Origin: Bacillus sp. ISL-34
GTDB taxonomy: Bacteria > Bacillota > Bacilli > Bacillales > DSM-1321
Length of the DNA: 64,000 nt
NCBI RefSeq assembly: GCF_018613325.1
Contig: NZ_JAGGQJ010000003.1
Location: 1-64,000 of the forward strand
Reading direction: 5' to 3'
Below, piece after piece: positions 1 through 9,208 of the stretch. Below the pieces are notes generated by a model. That model was given only the letters and a program-made list of their open reading frames with translations. It was not told the origin of the DNA and did not search any database. The stretch's first letter is position 1; every line of letters starts with the position of its first letter. The position numbers and the translations under genes were made by a program.

Positions 1-36
1 GGCGATGCTTACTTTCGCTGCATTAATTTAAAGAAG

Positions 37-100
37 ATGGCCAATTGGACATGGCAAGGTCCAAAAATGGCCTAACATAGAGGGCTCGTAGAGCCCTAAT
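37..100. repeat. cluster of two strong inverted repeats at left edge
   Basis: A nested hairpin pairs GGCCA (39-43) with TGGCC (68-72) around TTGGAC (45-50)/GTCCAA (59-64). A second perfect hairpin is AGGGCTC (81-87)/GAGCCCT (91-97). Together with the two hairpins at 140-211 this makes four stem-loops in about 175 bases after prfC. They may end a gene beyond the left edge or form a structured 3' region. No coding signal is seen here. Confidence 0.5.
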
Positions 101-139
101 CTCTCAACCTTGGGCCAAAATTCAAAGGAAATTTCAAAA

Positions 140-173
140 GGGGCTCGGAATTTTTTAATTCCGAACCCCTTTT
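140..173. terminator. hairpin terminator with T-run on + strand
   Basis: Arms 140-152 and 157-169 form a 13-bp stem with one mismatch, followed by TTTT on the + strand. It lies behind prfC on the minus strand and could also stop transcription entering from the left. Confidence 0.6.
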
Positions 174-211
174 GTCTACAAACTGAAGCCCGTGTATATA
201 ACACGGGCTTC
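174..211 (-). terminator. prfC 3' hairpin
   Basis: A perfect 11-bp stem (185-195/201-211) sits 4 bases after the prfC stop. On the minus strand it is followed directly by CAGTTTGTAGACAAAAGGGG instead of a pure T-run. The same tail follows the hairpin at 9434-9457. Confidence 0.65.
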
Positions 212-215
212 TCCA

Positions 216-1790
216 TTATTTCAAATCCATTGGATTATATAATTCCACATCAGGATTTTTATCTTGGAACCAACGAAGTGCAAACTCATTTTCAAATAAG
301 AATGCATATTTATCAAACCGGTCTTTAACAAGGATGCTTCTTGAGCTATGAAGATTTTCATCAAGCTTTTCATCTTCAGCCCAGCGTGTAATCTTGCTGC
401 CCATGCGCTCCATCACGACTTCAACATTGTACTCGTTCCTCATTCGATGCTCGAATACTTCGAATTGAAGCTGCCCAACCGCACCAAGCAGATATTCTTC
501 CATCCGAACCGTTTTGAAGAGCTGAATTGCCCCTTCTTGTACAAGTTGGTTAATTCCTTTATGGAAATGTTTCTGTTTCATGACGTTTTTAGCTGTTACC
601 CTCATGAATAGTTCCGGTGTAAACTGAGGCAGCCTTTCAAACTGAAACATGTCTTTGCTTGTTGTAATCGTATCGCCAATTTGGTAGTTACCGGTATCAT
701 ATAAACCGATGATATCTCCGCTTACCGCTTCATTTACTGTGTTCCGATCATCAGCCATGAATTGAGTAGAAGAAGAAAGGTTGATCGGTTTCCCTGTCCT
801 GCTCAAGTTGACGCTCATTCCGCGCTCGAATTTACCGGAGCAAATGCGAAGGAAAGCGATCCGGTCACGGTGTTTTGGGTTCATATTAGCCTGGATCTTG
901 AAAATGAAACCAGAAAAATCATTACTGACAGGATCCATTTCACCTGATGTTGTCATCCGTGCTTGTGGGGCTGGTGCGAATTTCAGATAAGCATCCAAAA
1001 ACGTCTGAACACCGAATGTCGTTAAAGCACTCCCGAAAAATACGGGACTAAGTTTTCCATTCGCAATGTTTTCTTCAGAGAATTGGTTACCCGCTTCCGT
1101 CAACAGCATGATTTCTTCCAAAGTTTGCTCATATAACTGGGAATCCTTAAGTTTATGATCCACTTCGAGTTCACCTTCGTCATTCAATGGAAGGAAACGC
1201 TCTTCCCCTTCAGTTTTGAACTGCTCAATCCGATTATTAAACCTGTCGTAAATTCCCACGAAGTCTTTTCCCATCCCAATCGGCCAGTTCATTGGATATG
1301 TTTCTATACCTAATACCTCTTCGAGTTCGGCAAGCAATTCTAGCGGCGTTTTACCTTGTCGGTCCATTTTATTGATAAAAGTGAAAATCGGGATACCCCT
1401 CATCCTGCATACTTTGAATAATTTAACCGTCTGATCCTCGATACCTTTTGCCGAGTCGATGATCATCACGGCGCTATCAACAGCCATCAGTGTACGATAT
1501 GTGTCTTCACTGAAATCTTGGTGACCTGGTGTATCGAGAATATTGACACGGAAATCATCATAATCGAATTGCATGACTGAAGATGTAACGGAAATTCCCC
1601 GTTGCTTTTCAATCTCCATCCAGTCACTTGTTGCATACTTCCCTGTTTTTCTAGCTTTAACTGTTCCGGCATCACGGATCGCGCCGCCAAACAGCAATAA
1701 TTTTTCTGTTAAAGTCGTTTTCCCGGCATCCGGGTGAGAGATGATTGCGAAGGTCCGTCGGGATTGAACCTCGTCTTTTAAAGTAGTCAT
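216..1790 (-). CDS. prfC: peptide chain release factor 3 (RF3)
   Basis: This is a translational GTPase of 524 aa that removes RF1/RF2 from the ribosome after peptide release. The GTPase motifs are clear: HPDAGKTT (P-loop, near residue 19), DTPGHQDF (G3, near 87) and NKMD (G4, near 141). They are followed by EF-Tu/EF-G-type domains II and III and the RF3 C-terminal domain. Length matches the family, which is about 520-530 aa. The gene stands alone, with hairpins after its stop at 140-211. RF3 is patchily distributed among Bacillaceae. Identification is secure. Confidence 0.97.
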   Translation of the reverse strand: MTTLKDEVQSRRTFAIISHPDAGKTTLTEKLLLFGGAIRDAGTVKARKTGKYATSDWMEIEKQRGISVTSSVMQFDYDDFRVNILDTPGHQDFSEDTYRTLMAVDSAVMIIDSAKGIEDQTVKLFKVCRMRGIPIFTFINKMDRQGKTPLELLAELEEVLGIETYPMNWPIGMGKDFVGIYDRFNNRIEQFKTEGEERFLPLNDEGELEVDHKLKDSQLYEQTLEEIMLLTEAGNQFSEENIANGKLSPVFFGSALTTFGVQTFLDAYLKFAPAPQARMTTSGEMDPVSNDFSGFIFKIQANMNPKHRDRIAFLRICSGKFERGMSVNLSRTGKPINLSSSTQFMADDRNTVNEAVSGDIIGLYDTGNYQIGDTITTSKDMFQFERLPQFTPELFMRVTAKNVMKQKHFHKGINQLVQEGAIQLFKTVRMEEYLLGAVGQLQFEVFEHRMRNEYNVEVVMERMGSKITRWAEDEKLDENLHSSRSILVKDRFDKYAFLFENEFALRWFQDKNPDVELYNPMDLK

Positions 1791-2027
1791 AAAATGTTCC
1801 TTTCATAATTGGAGTCATCAAAAAAAAATTTATTGGGGGTTCATTTGTATTTTTTACATTGGAATGGCAACCTTTCTTTGTATGCAAAAATCATGATCAT
1901 ACACAATATATGTAAGAAGAAATATATCATAAGGCTTAAGCATTGGCTACTCTGCATTCATTTCAATCAACCTTTCTATTTTAACACGATATGAAGGAAA
2001 GATGTAGAGGTGAATGAATCACCATGG

Positions 2028-2055
2028 CAAAACAAAAGACGCTTAATCAGCGCCC
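2028..2055 (-). terminator. hairpin terminator behind 37-aa gene
   Basis: On the minus strand GGCGCT (to 2049) pairs with AGCGTC (from 2043) over a short loop and is followed by TTTTGTTTT. It lies 50 bases after the stop at 2105. Confidence 0.5.
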
Positions 2056-2104
2056 CTTATCTTAATCCATATGGTTATCGTTCTTTATTCATGCTTTAAG
2101 TTAT

Positions 2105-2218
2105 TTACCTTGCAGTTTTAATCGCATTTTGATTCCGTTTGTTCTTCCAGCGTTTTTTTACTTCCTTGAATATGATTGGAGCAGCAAAAATGAGGGCCCT
2201 TTTTAATAATTTCTTCAT
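2105..2218 (-). CDS. 37-aa basic amphipathic small protein
   Basis: The peptide starts MKKLLKRALIFAAPIIFKE and continues as a strongly basic helix with KKRWKNKR near its end. An AGAAAGGA ribosome binding site (2229-2236) lies 10 bases before the ATG at 2218, and a hairpin terminator follows. The hydrophobic segment at residues 8-17 flanked by lysines suggests a membrane-associated peptide. The function is unknown. An overlapping ATG in another frame three codons upstream gives a less convincing peptide. Confidence 0.6.
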   Translation of the reverse strand: MKKLLKRALIFAAPIIFKEVKKRWKNKRNQNAIKTAR

Positions 2219-2298
2219 TCTTCATCAGTCCTTTCTTTCTTATCCTATACCCGATTATTTTCGTGAAAAACTTTAATGCCACATTGTTTTCCTAATCA

Positions 2299-2445
2299 TC
2301 AACCATAAAAGCTTTTCCTATTGGACATATCATCCCCGTCAAATTTCAATCCAGGAAACTCCTGTGCGACAATACCGTTATACTTCCCCTTACAAAACCT
2401 GTCTAATATTATTTTCCCAAATGGGAATGTATAAATTACTTCCAT
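2299..2445 (-). CDS. possible 48-aa small protein
   Basis: The frame begins MEVIYTFPFGKIILDRF and ends SNRKSFYG with no internal stop. AAAGGA lies 8 bases before the ATG at 2445. Composition is balanced and protein-like, but I do not recognise a family. It runs divergently from the cold-shock gene at 2667. It could be a fortuitous frame or a remnant of a longer gene, so the call is tentative. Confidence 0.4.
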   Translation of the reverse strand: MEVIYTFPFGKIILDRFCKGKYNGIVAQEFPGLKFDGDDMSNRKSFYG

Positions 2446-2666
2446 TTGTTTTATCCTTTATAAAGATGGGTATACACTAAAAAACTGGAAATTTCTCGAG
2501 AGGTTAGTGGGTTATTTTTTCCTGTAGGCTTTCACATATTATCAAGCATCTTCGTATGATAATTTTAACTTGAATGTGGGTGCTGGATAATGTGTGAAAT
2601 TGATTTTTCCATCACGGTAAAATCATCACCATTAATATTTTTTTACTTTTTAGGAGGATTCATCGA

Positions 2667-2870
2667 ATGACAGTAACAGGTAAAGTGAAATGGTTCAATA
2701 GTGACAAAGGATTTGGATTCATCGAAGTACCAAACGAAGACGATGTTTTCGTACATTTTTCCGCTATTCAAGGAGAAGGTTTCAAAAGTCTTGATGAAGG
2801 TCAAGAGGTTGAATTTGAAATCGAAGAAGGAAACCGCGGACCTCAAGCTAAAAACGTCGTAAAACTCTAA
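2667..2870 (+). CDS. cold-shock protein (CspA family)
   Basis: This 67-aa single-domain OB-fold RNA chaperone carries the RNP1 motif KGFGFIEV and the RNP2 motif VFVHF. It melts RNA secondary structure at low temperature and during growth. The AGGAGG site at 2652-2657 fixes the ATG. About 200 AT-rich bases upstream could form the long structured leader typical of csp genes, though no convincing promoter is visible. A second family member lies at 41330. A bidirectional terminator follows. Confidence 0.95.
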   Translation: MTVTGKVKWFNSDKGFGFIEVPNEDDVFVHFSAIQGEGFKSLDEGQEVEFEIEEGNRGPQAKNVVKL

Positions 2871-2904
2871 AGCATAGATACACAAACATAATTGATAGAA
2901 AATG

Positions 2905-2945
2905 CAAAAGGATGCCGCCCATATTGGGCGGCATCCTTTCCTTTA
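2905..2945. terminator. bidirectional terminator csp / ABC permease
   Basis: A perfect 14-bp stem AAAGGATGCCGCCC (2907-2920)/GGGCGGCATCCTTT (2926-2939) separates two convergent genes. Confidence 0.85.
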
Positions 2946-2970
2946 TATGTGTACAAGCCGCATATTCACG

Positions 2971-4938
2971 TTATCTTTCATTAAAATGATCGAAAATGAA
3001 GCCGGGAACATGTTCGCCAGAAAAACTCTTGATATCCACATCTCTGCTTTCTTTATAATAAAAGGCAGCTGAATACTCCCCGCCCCAATCGATCTGGGCA
3101 TTATCAATGGCCGTCTCGATTTCCGAAGCGGTCTTAATTTTCAAGCGATTTGGCTGTTGTTCAATCTGCTGTGCAATTTCACTTTCAGAATACGAATGAT
3201 AAACCTTCGAATCGGTCTTCGCAACTAGGATATAAGAGATATCATCAACCATTAACCGCGCTTTTTCCGATTGTCCGGTACTTTCCATCCATTTTGAAAA
3301 CTGAGTATATGAAGAGTCCCAATTCATATAAATGGTTTGGTCATTATTCAAGAGAATGTCGATGGAGGCATAATCACCAAAAGAAGATGTCATTTGGTCG
3401 AACGATTGATTATTCAAATCCTCCGACAATGCCTTTACAGCAGCTTCCAGCTGTTGAAAGTCCGTGATCGTTATTGATTTGTCCACTTGTCCGCTCGCCG
3501 TTATCTTGATTTTAGATACGTCTTCAGCAGAAACATTCAATAACTCATTAACCATTTTTTTATATTCATTCGACTCATAAATTTTCGCCAATAGCGGCTT
3601 GTATGAGTCGTAGTTTTGCAAATGATACTCCCTTGCTAACCGTTTTCCATTCTTGAGTTCATACATTAGAAATACGGATTGTCCATCATTCATTTCACCA
3701 ATGGAAACCTTTTTACCCTTATCGATAATTTCCTGATGCAATAACCTAATCGCTTCTAAATTTTCCTTCTCTTTAAGGTAATTGGAAGCGTTATCCGACG
3801 TGTCATCATCTTCAAAAAACAAAGGAGAATTGCCAATATAAATTTGGCTAATCATCTTTTTATCAGGAATCTTGGCCTTATACTGAAGGGGATCTAATTT
3901 TATAATGAGTGCCAGCACAATGATAGCCCCTATAAATGCTACATAACCTTTCAGGTTGATCCGTATTCGCCAAGTCTTTTGCAGGACCATTTCCCCTAAA
4001 TAATATCCAAGCAAAGAACCGACTGTATATCCGAAGAAAATCCACCCAGGTTCGCCTGTCGTTTCGCTAAAATAAAGCCCTGTAAACAGCATCACGCATA
4101 ATGTCAGGCCGAATTTAAATAACGGCTTAATCTTCGGGTAAACAAATGCCTGCGATACATGCTCTAGTTTTCTCCTCTCATAGAGAAAAAGAGAACTAAT
4201 CAGAAAAAGAAAGGTAAATATACTATAAATTAAAGTATTAACAGAGAAAAAACTGATTTTTTCCATCTCCGTTGCTGCTAATAAGGGGGAGATGCCCTTC
4301 ATATTGGCGGTTAGATAATAATCTGCAGAAAATCCTGCTACCAAAAACTTCACATTTGCTGCAAACAAAATAAACAGCCCCACCGGCAAAGCAAGAAAAA
4401 TATAGGTCAGCAATCCTTGAAAGGCTGATAATCCCGTCACCATTCCAATTAAAACGGCAACAGAAAAGATCAAAGCATCCAAAATAAATGTAGTCCCCAT
4501 CCAAGACCATATATCCGGCATGGTATATAGCCTTTCTATATCAATTGCCGAGTGGAATAATATCAATATTGAACCTGTAAGTAAAATCGGCAAACCCATG
4601 AAGCCAATTCCCGTCCCAATCATATGAATGTAGATGCTGCGTCTAGTAATCGGTAAACTATGAATAAAGTCTGAGGCTTGTTTCATTTGTAAAAAGCGAA
4701 AAAGGAAGATGGCAAGTAATACTGGAATAACGATGACCAAGACAAACTGTATCATCTGCTGACAGGAAAAAAGGTTTTCGAATTCCAAATATTCATTGTT
4801 CTCATTCAAGACAATCGCTAACATTTCCAGAGGCAGCGCAAATATGAGGCCGACGAGATACAGGAACCCAATCCAGCCAGTGCTTCTGAAAATATAGATG
4901 ATCAGTTCTCTATTAAACCAGGTTATTCTGGATGACAT
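2971..4938 (-). CDS. ABC transporter permease with extracytoplasmic domain (DUF6449-like)
   Basis: A membrane protein of 655 aa. The first 360 residues or so hold about ten hydrophobic segments, and the C-terminal half is a soluble region rich in charged residues. It is the likely permease partner of the ATPase encoded just upstream. I start it at the ATG at 4938 because GGGGGA lies 8 bases before it; the longer frame from 4959 has no site. The gene overlaps the ATPase stop by 26 bp. The three-gene order regulator-ATPase-permease resembles the B. subtilis ytrABC group, which responds to cell-wall antibiotics; the substrate here is inferred, not shown. Confidence 0.8.
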   Translation of the reverse strand: MSSRITWFNRELIIYIFRSTGWIGFLYLVGLIFALPLEMLAIVLNENNEYLEFENLFSCQQMIQFVLVIVIPVLLAIFLFRFLQMKQASDFIHSLPITRRSIYIHMIGTGIGFMGLPILLTGSILILFHSAIDIERLYTMPDIWSWMGTTFILDALIFSVAVLIGMVTGLSAFQGLLTYIFLALPVGLFILFAANVKFLVAGFSADYYLTANMKGISPLLAATEMEKISFFSVNTLIYSIFTFLFLISSLFLYERRKLEHVSQAFVYPKIKPLFKFGLTLCVMLFTGLYFSETTGEPGWIFFGYTVGSLLGYYLGEMVLQKTWRIRINLKGYVAFIGAIIVLALIIKLDPLQYKAKIPDKKMISQIYIGNSPLFFEDDDTSDNASNYLKEKENLEAIRLLHQEIIDKGKKVSIGEMNDGQSVFLMYELKNGKRLAREYHLQNYDSYKPLLAKIYESNEYKKMVNELLNVSAEDVSKIKITASGQVDKSITITDFQQLEAAVKALSEDLNNQSFDQMTSSFGDYASIDILLNNDQTIYMNWDSSYTQFSKWMESTGQSEKARLMVDDISYILVAKTDSKVYHSYSESEIAQQIEQQPNRLKIKTASEIETAIDNAQIDWGGEYSAAFYYKESRDVDIKSFSGEHVPGFIFDHFNER

Positions 4939-5812
4939 AACCAATATCCCCCATTTCATAAATGAATATCTCCTCTAGAGTAAGGGGGAGAATGTCTAAT
5001 ATTTCTGGCTGAAACTGATTAAAGTGCGATTTAATGATGGATTCTTTACCTTTAACGATGCAAACGATCACGCTGCCGCGTCTTTCCTTGTTAAGAATTT
5101 GAATTCCGCGGTATAAACCGTGGGGAATTTTATGTTTAAAGGCGATTTGCACCTTGTGTACATCCGCTTTTAGGTCATTCAAATCCTTTTGGATCACAAG
5201 CTCACCTCTATGCAAAATCCCTACATGATCGGCTAAATCTTCAATTTCCCGGAGATTATGGGACGAAAGTAAAATCGTCATATCCCTCTCCGATACATCC
5301 TGAATCAATAACTGCCTCACATTTTTACGCATGACCGGATCTAACCCATCAAACGGTTCATCCAGGATGAGAACTTCCGGCATCGTCGAGAGTGCGAGCC
5401 AAAAAGCAACCTGTCTTTGCATCCCCTTCGATAGTTTATGTATTTTATTTTGTACGGGTATCGGGAATACTTCCTGTAATTGATAGAAACGTTCTTGATT
5501 CCATTCACTATAAATATGGCTATAAAAACCTGCCATTTGCATGATCGTATAGTTAGCCAGGAAATAAGGCGTATCAGGAAGGAAGAAACAACGATTTTTC
5601 ACTTCACGGTTTTCAAACACATATGATCGATCAATTAGAACTTCACCTGCATCCTGTATCAGATTGCCTGAAAGCATTTTTAATAAAGTCGTTTTCCCCG
5701 CCCCATTTGAACCTAATAACCCGAATATGGAGCCTTTTTGTATGACCAAGGTGACGTTTTTGATCGCTTCTTTCCCTTCATATAATTTACTCACTTGTTT
5801 TATTTCAATCAT
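4913..5812 (-). CDS. ABC transporter ATP-binding protein (YtrB/BcrA-like)
   Basis: A 299-aa nucleotide-binding subunit. Walker A is GSNGAGKTT, the signature is LSKGMQRQ (a divergent LSGGQ) and Walker B is VLILDEPFDGLDP. It would power the permease downstream. Its ATG at 5812 overlaps the GntR stop as ATGA and is preceded by GGGGGGAG, so the two genes are translationally coupled. The fold and operon match YtrB-like or bacitracin-exporter-like systems. The transported molecule cannot be read from the sequence. Confidence 0.9.
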   Translation of the reverse strand: MIEIKQVSKLYEGKEAIKNVTLVIQKGSIFGLLGSNGAGKTTLLKMLSGNLIQDAGEVLIDRSYVFENREVKNRCFFLPDTPYFLANYTIMQMAGFYSHIYSEWNQERFYQLQEVFPIPVQNKIHKLSKGMQRQVAFWLALSTMPEVLILDEPFDGLDPVMRKNVRQLLIQDVSERDMTILLSSHNLREIEDLADHVGILHRGELVIQKDLNDLKADVHKVQIAFKHKIPHGLYRGIQILNKERRGSVIVCIVKGKESIIKSHFNQFQPEILDILPLTLEEIFIYEMGDIGYVIQNNLV

Positions 5813-6192
5813 GAATCTCCCCCCTTTGCCAATGGACTGATTTCCTTTATCAATCTATAAATTTCATGTTTATCGATTCCGATATAAAGAGCTTCAGCGA
5901 GTACCTTTGAAAGCTCGTTTCTGATCTTTTCTTCTTTCAATGAATTTTTCAAGGATTTAGGAGGTGCCACGAAATTCCCTTTGCCTGGTAATGTATATAT
6001 AAACCCGTCAGATTCAAGCTGCTTGTACGCTTTCTGGATCGTATTTGGATTGATGGTCAATTCCTGAGCCAATATTCGTATGGATGGGAGCTGATTATGT
6101 TCCTGTAAAACTTCATTAATCATGAGTTCCTTTAACTTATCCATCAATTGCTCATATATCGGCTTTCCATTTTGAACATCCAACTCAAACAT
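5809..6192 (-). CDS. GntR-family transcriptional regulator (YtrA subfamily)
   Basis: A 127-aa protein with an N-terminal winged helix (LPSIRILAQELTINPNTIQK, about residues 36-55) and a short C-terminal tail typical of the YtrA subfamily, with no large ligand domain. It is the first gene of the regulator-ATPase-permease operon and probably represses it. The start at 6192 is set by AAGGAGGG 6 bases upstream. A perfect inverted repeat lies just ahead (6214-6234). Confidence 0.88.
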   Translation of the reverse strand: MFELDVQNGKPIYEQLMDKLKELMINEVLQEHNQLPSIRILAQELTINPNTIQKAYKQLESDGFIYTLPGKGNFVAPPKSLKNSLKEEKIRNELSKVLAEALYIGIDKHEIYRLIKEISPLAKGGDS

Positions 6193-6213
6193 CAAAAACC
6201 CTCCTTGCATGGG

Positions 6214-6234
6214 TGTATTACATCTCCTAATACA
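6214..6234. promoter_or_regulatory. candidate GntR operator
   Basis: A perfect inverted repeat TGTATTA-N7-TAATACA lies between a TATAAT box (minus strand, 6238-6243) and the gntR start. Its position just after the -10 suits autorepression by the YtrA-like regulator. Binding itself is inferred. Confidence 0.55.
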
Positions 6235-6319
6235 GTACATTATAAAACAATATCTTCCAATTTAAAACCAATTTAAAACCATTTTCAAACTATACTCTCC
6301 ATAAACTCGCTTTCATTTT

Positions 6320-6345
6320 GTTTAACAAGACTTACAGGAGGGAAC
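6320..6345 (+). promoter_or_regulatory. sigma-B-type promoter of ohrB
   Basis: GTTTAA (6320-6325), 14 bases, then GGGAAC (6340-6345) closely matches the sigma-B consensus GTTTAA-N12-15-GGGWAW. The predicted start lies about 20 bases before the ribosome binding site. Confidence 0.6.
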
Positions 6346-6381
6346 TAATGATAGTAAGAATAGACAAAGGAGTTGTTTTCA

Positions 6382-6798
6382 TTGAAACCATTATATACAG
6401 CTACAGTTTCCGTACAGGGTGGTCGTGAAGGACATGTTAAATCAGAGGACGGGATTCTGGATTTCGATGTGAGGTCACCGAAGGAATTAGGAGGTTCCGG
6501 TGAGCGCGCTACAAACCCTGAACAGTTATTCGCAGCCGGTTACGCGGCTTGTTTTGACAGCGCCTTGAATCTTGTTCTGCAAAAAGAAAAGAAAAAAGTC
6601 GATACATCCGTGACGGCAAATGTCACGATCGGTAAAGATGAGGAAGACGGTGGATTTAAATTGGCTGTAAGATTGGATGTTTCGATTCCCGACCTAAGCA
6701 GGGAAGAAGCTGAAGACTTCGCCAAAAAGGCACATATGACCTGCCCCTATTCAAAAGCAACTCGCGGGAACGTCGATGTCACCTTGATTATGGTATAA
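6382..6798 (+). CDS. ohrB: organic hydroperoxide resistance protein (Ohr/OsmC)
   Basis: A 138-aa thiol peroxidase that reduces organic hydroperoxides. Both redox cysteines are present, in AACFDSAL and MTCPYSKATRG, as is the Arg/Glu region of GSGERATNPEQ. AAAGGAG (6366-6372) places the start at TTG 6382 with 9-base spacing; the TTG at 6373 abuts the site. No ohrR repressor is adjacent and a sigma-B-type promoter lies upstream. This fits OhrB, the general-stress paralogue known in B. subtilis, better than OhrR-controlled OhrA. Confidence 0.9.
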   Translation: MKPLYTATVSVQGGREGHVKSEDGILDFDVRSPKELGGSGERATNPEQLFAAGYAACFDSALNLVLQKEKKKVDTSVTANVTIGKDEEDGGFKLAVRLDVSIPDLSREEAEDFAKKAHMTCPYSKATRGNVDVTLIMV

Positions 6799-6807
6799 AG
6801 ATTATGC

Positions 6808-6850
6808 AAGGGAATGGATGCGGCATTAAGGCCGGCTCCATTCCCTTTTT
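6808..6850 (+). terminator. ohrB terminator
   Basis: GGGAATGGA (6810-6818) pairs with TCCATTCCC (6837-6845), followed by TTTTT. It also faces the convergent MFS gene. Confidence 0.8.
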
Positions 6851-6852
6851 GC

Positions 6853-8169
6853 TTATTTCACTTCTTCCAATCGCTTCATTTTTAATAGAAAGCCCAGACC
6901 TATTACCGCCATGATGATCAATGACCCCAATGCCATCCTGCTCGCCAATGTACCGAGGTCATGGAATACCAACGTTATCGTTCCATATAAAAGCGGACCG
7001 ATTATTGAAGAGACTTTTCCTGAGAATGCAAATAGTCCAAAGAATTGCCCCCTCTTCTCATCTGGGGTCAATTCAATGATATATGTCCGTGATGTCACCC
7101 ACATCGAACCTAGCGAGATGCCGAACATACTCCCTGCAACCCAGAACCAAAGAGCGGTTTGTGCGAAGACCGCTATAAATAAAGCAACCAAGAGCAGAAC
7201 TCCCACATATGTCACAGCTAGCCGCGGTCCCTTGGACTGAGTGATGTATCCAAACAGAAACGATCCGGCAATGCTCGATACTGTCGAAACCAAGTAAAGC
7301 AAAATGAATCCGCTTGAGGAAAATCCAACAACAGTCTTGGCATATATGGCCATCATGCCGATAGTGGTCGCAATTGCATCATTCAAAAAGAAATAAGCAA
7401 TCATGAATGTAAAAACCGATCGATAGGATTGCATCTCTTTAAATGTTGATTTAATTTCCTTATAACCGGATAAAAAAGGTTGTTTCGCTTTTTGCTGTTT
7501 TGGAGCCTCCTTTAAAAAGAAGAATAAGGGAAGGGAAAAAACCAGAAATAAAATGGCCGTGGGAATAAAGGCTTCATGTGAACTCCCTTTACTTATGAAT
7601 GGATAGATCGACAGGCCCACTAACGTTCCAAGGTAACCTACCGCCACGCCAAATCCTGATATAAGCGGCAATTGCTGTTTCGTGCCTAAATCACTCATCA
7701 TCGTATCATAGAAAACAAGACTCGAATGATAGAAAAACTTTGCTATCACAAATAAAAGAATGACGATCGCTAAGGAAATTGGAATGCCAAGAAGCTTCCC
7801 ATCGAACGGCACCCCTCCAAATACCCCCATTAAAAATGTACATACAACAGAAATGAGTGTGAAAATTATAATGTATTTTTTCATTTTTCCCGTTCGATCG
7901 ATCATGACACCGAACAGCGGGGAAAACAAAACAAGAAACAAACTGGCAATCGCATTTGCGTAGGAGATGAAGGTACTCGCAATCTGATCAAGAACGGCAT
8001 TTTCCCCAATCTGTTCCTGGAGGAAGAATGGAAAGAAAATCGTATTGATATTAGAAGAAAAAATCGTATTGGCAAAATCGTAAAACGCCCAAGAGAGAAT
8101 GGGCAGGGAAAAATATAAACCAAAATTCCCCCTCCATTTTTTAGACTTCGGTTTCACCTGCAATTCCAT
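6853..8169 (-). CDS. MFS transporter (UMF1/Atg22-like)
   Basis: A 438-aa membrane protein with about 12 hydrophobic segments. The N-terminal ILSWAFYDFANTIFSSN is the hallmark of the UMF1/Atg22-like branch of the major facilitator superfamily, whose vacuolar members export amino acids. The start is supported by GGGGGGAAAGCAG before the ATG. The gene stands alone and converges on ohrB. The substrate is not evident. Confidence 0.85.
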   Translation of the reverse strand: MELQVKPKSKKWRGNFGLYFSLPILSWAFYDFANTIFSSNINTIFFPFFLQEQIGENAVLDQIASTFISYANAIASLFLVLFSPLFGVMIDRTGKMKKYIIIFTLISVVCTFLMGVFGGVPFDGKLLGIPISLAIVILLFVIAKFFYHSSLVFYDTMMSDLGTKQQLPLISGFGVAVGYLGTLVGLSIYPFISKGSSHEAFIPTAILFLVFSLPLFFFLKEAPKQQKAKQPFLSGYKEIKSTFKEMQSYRSVFTFMIAYFFLNDAIATTIGMMAIYAKTVVGFSSSGFILLYLVSTVSSIAGSFLFGYITQSKGPRLAVTYVGVLLLVALFIAVFAQTALWFWVAGSMFGISLGSMWVTSRTYIIELTPDEKRGQFFGLFAFSGKVSSIIGPLLYGTITLVFHDLGTLASRMALGSLIIMAVIGLGFLLKMKRLEEVK

Positions 8170-8343
8170 CTGCTTTCCCCCCTTATTGATACTTAAATTA
8201 TATGTATTCCATACCTTTCCAATAAATCCTTTAAGTCGGGATTATAACATTGTGTAAAACATGATTTTTTCCTGCCTAACATGTAAAATTGTGAAATGAG
8301 GCTGTCCTAATTTTAATTAATGTGCCTAAAAGGAGTGTGTAAA

Positions 8344-9165
8344 ATGATTGCATTTTTTCTTATTATCTTGGTAACCATACTTGTCCTGTTCGCTATCTAT
8401 TCTAAGCGAACAAAGGGTGTTTTCCCTGAGGACTTCATAATGCAGCATTCCCCCCTTAAAATTGGACATCGCGGTGCATCTGGATATTGCCCCGAAAATA
8501 CAATGGCATCTTATTATAAAGCAATTGAATTGGGAGCTGATTACCTGGAAGTGGATATCCATCTTAGTAAAGATGATGTACTTGTGGTTCATCATGATCC
8601 CACTTTGGATCGAACTACAAACGGCAAAGGAAACATCCGTGATTACACGGCTGCCGAATTAAAGGAACTGGATGCAGGAAGCTGGTATCATTCTCGTTAT
8701 AAAAACGAAAGGATTCCTTTACTAAGTGAGGTATTGGAGAATTTCGGTTCTGAAGTTGGAATCTTAATCGAATTAAAACATCCTTCTGCTTATCCCGGCA
8801 TTGAACAGAAACTTGCAGAGGAATTAGGAAAATTCCAAGAATATTCAACAAGTAAAAATAGGATAATGGTTCATTCGTTCGATATGGAATCCATGAAAAG
8901 GTTTCATCAATTAATGCCGGACATACAAGTGGGCGTTTTGATAAAACGGCGAATTAATGACCAAAAGTTAAAAGAGATTGCCGAGTTTGCATCATTTTTG
9001 AATCCGAAGCAAACGATTTTGACTACGAAGCTGCAAATGCGAATCCAAAAGCACGGGATGAAAGTATATACATGGACCGTCAACAATAAAAAACAAATCC
9101 GCATGTTCAAAAAGATGCAGTTAGATGGGATCATTTCCGATTTTCCAGATTATTTCTTTGATTGA
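8344..9165 (+). CDS. membrane-anchored glycerophosphodiester phosphodiesterase
   Basis: This enzyme hydrolyses glycerophosphodiesters to glycerol-3-phosphate and an alcohol. The 273-aa product has one N-terminal membrane segment (residues 1-18) and then the GDPD TIM barrel. Catalytic motifs HRGASGYCPENT and EVDIHLSKDDVLVVHHDP hold the His/Glu/Asp set. AAAAGGAG sits 8 bases before the ATG at 8344; an in-frame ATG at 8320 precedes that site and is not used. The active domain probably faces outward, for recycling lipid or teichoic-acid fragments. Confidence 0.92.
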   Translation: MIAFFLIILVTILVLFAIYSKRTKGVFPEDFIMQHSPLKIGHRGASGYCPENTMASYYKAIELGADYLEVDIHLSKDDVLVVHHDPTLDRTTNGKGNIRDYTAAELKELDAGSWYHSRYKNERIPLLSEVLENFGSEVGILIELKHPSAYPGIEQKLAEELGKFQEYSTSKNRIMVHSFDMESMKRFHQLMPDIQVGVLIKRRINDQKLKEIAEFASFLNPKQTILTTKLQMRIQKHGMKVYTWTVNNKKQIRMFKKMQLDGIISDFPDYFFD

Positions 9166-9208
9166 AACTTTGAAAGAGTTTGCTTACTATTTTTTCTTTA
9201 AAACGCTA

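Noticed and set aside
110..328. 72-codon plus-strand frame
   Set aside because: It crosses two terminator hairpins and the 3' end of prfC antisense.
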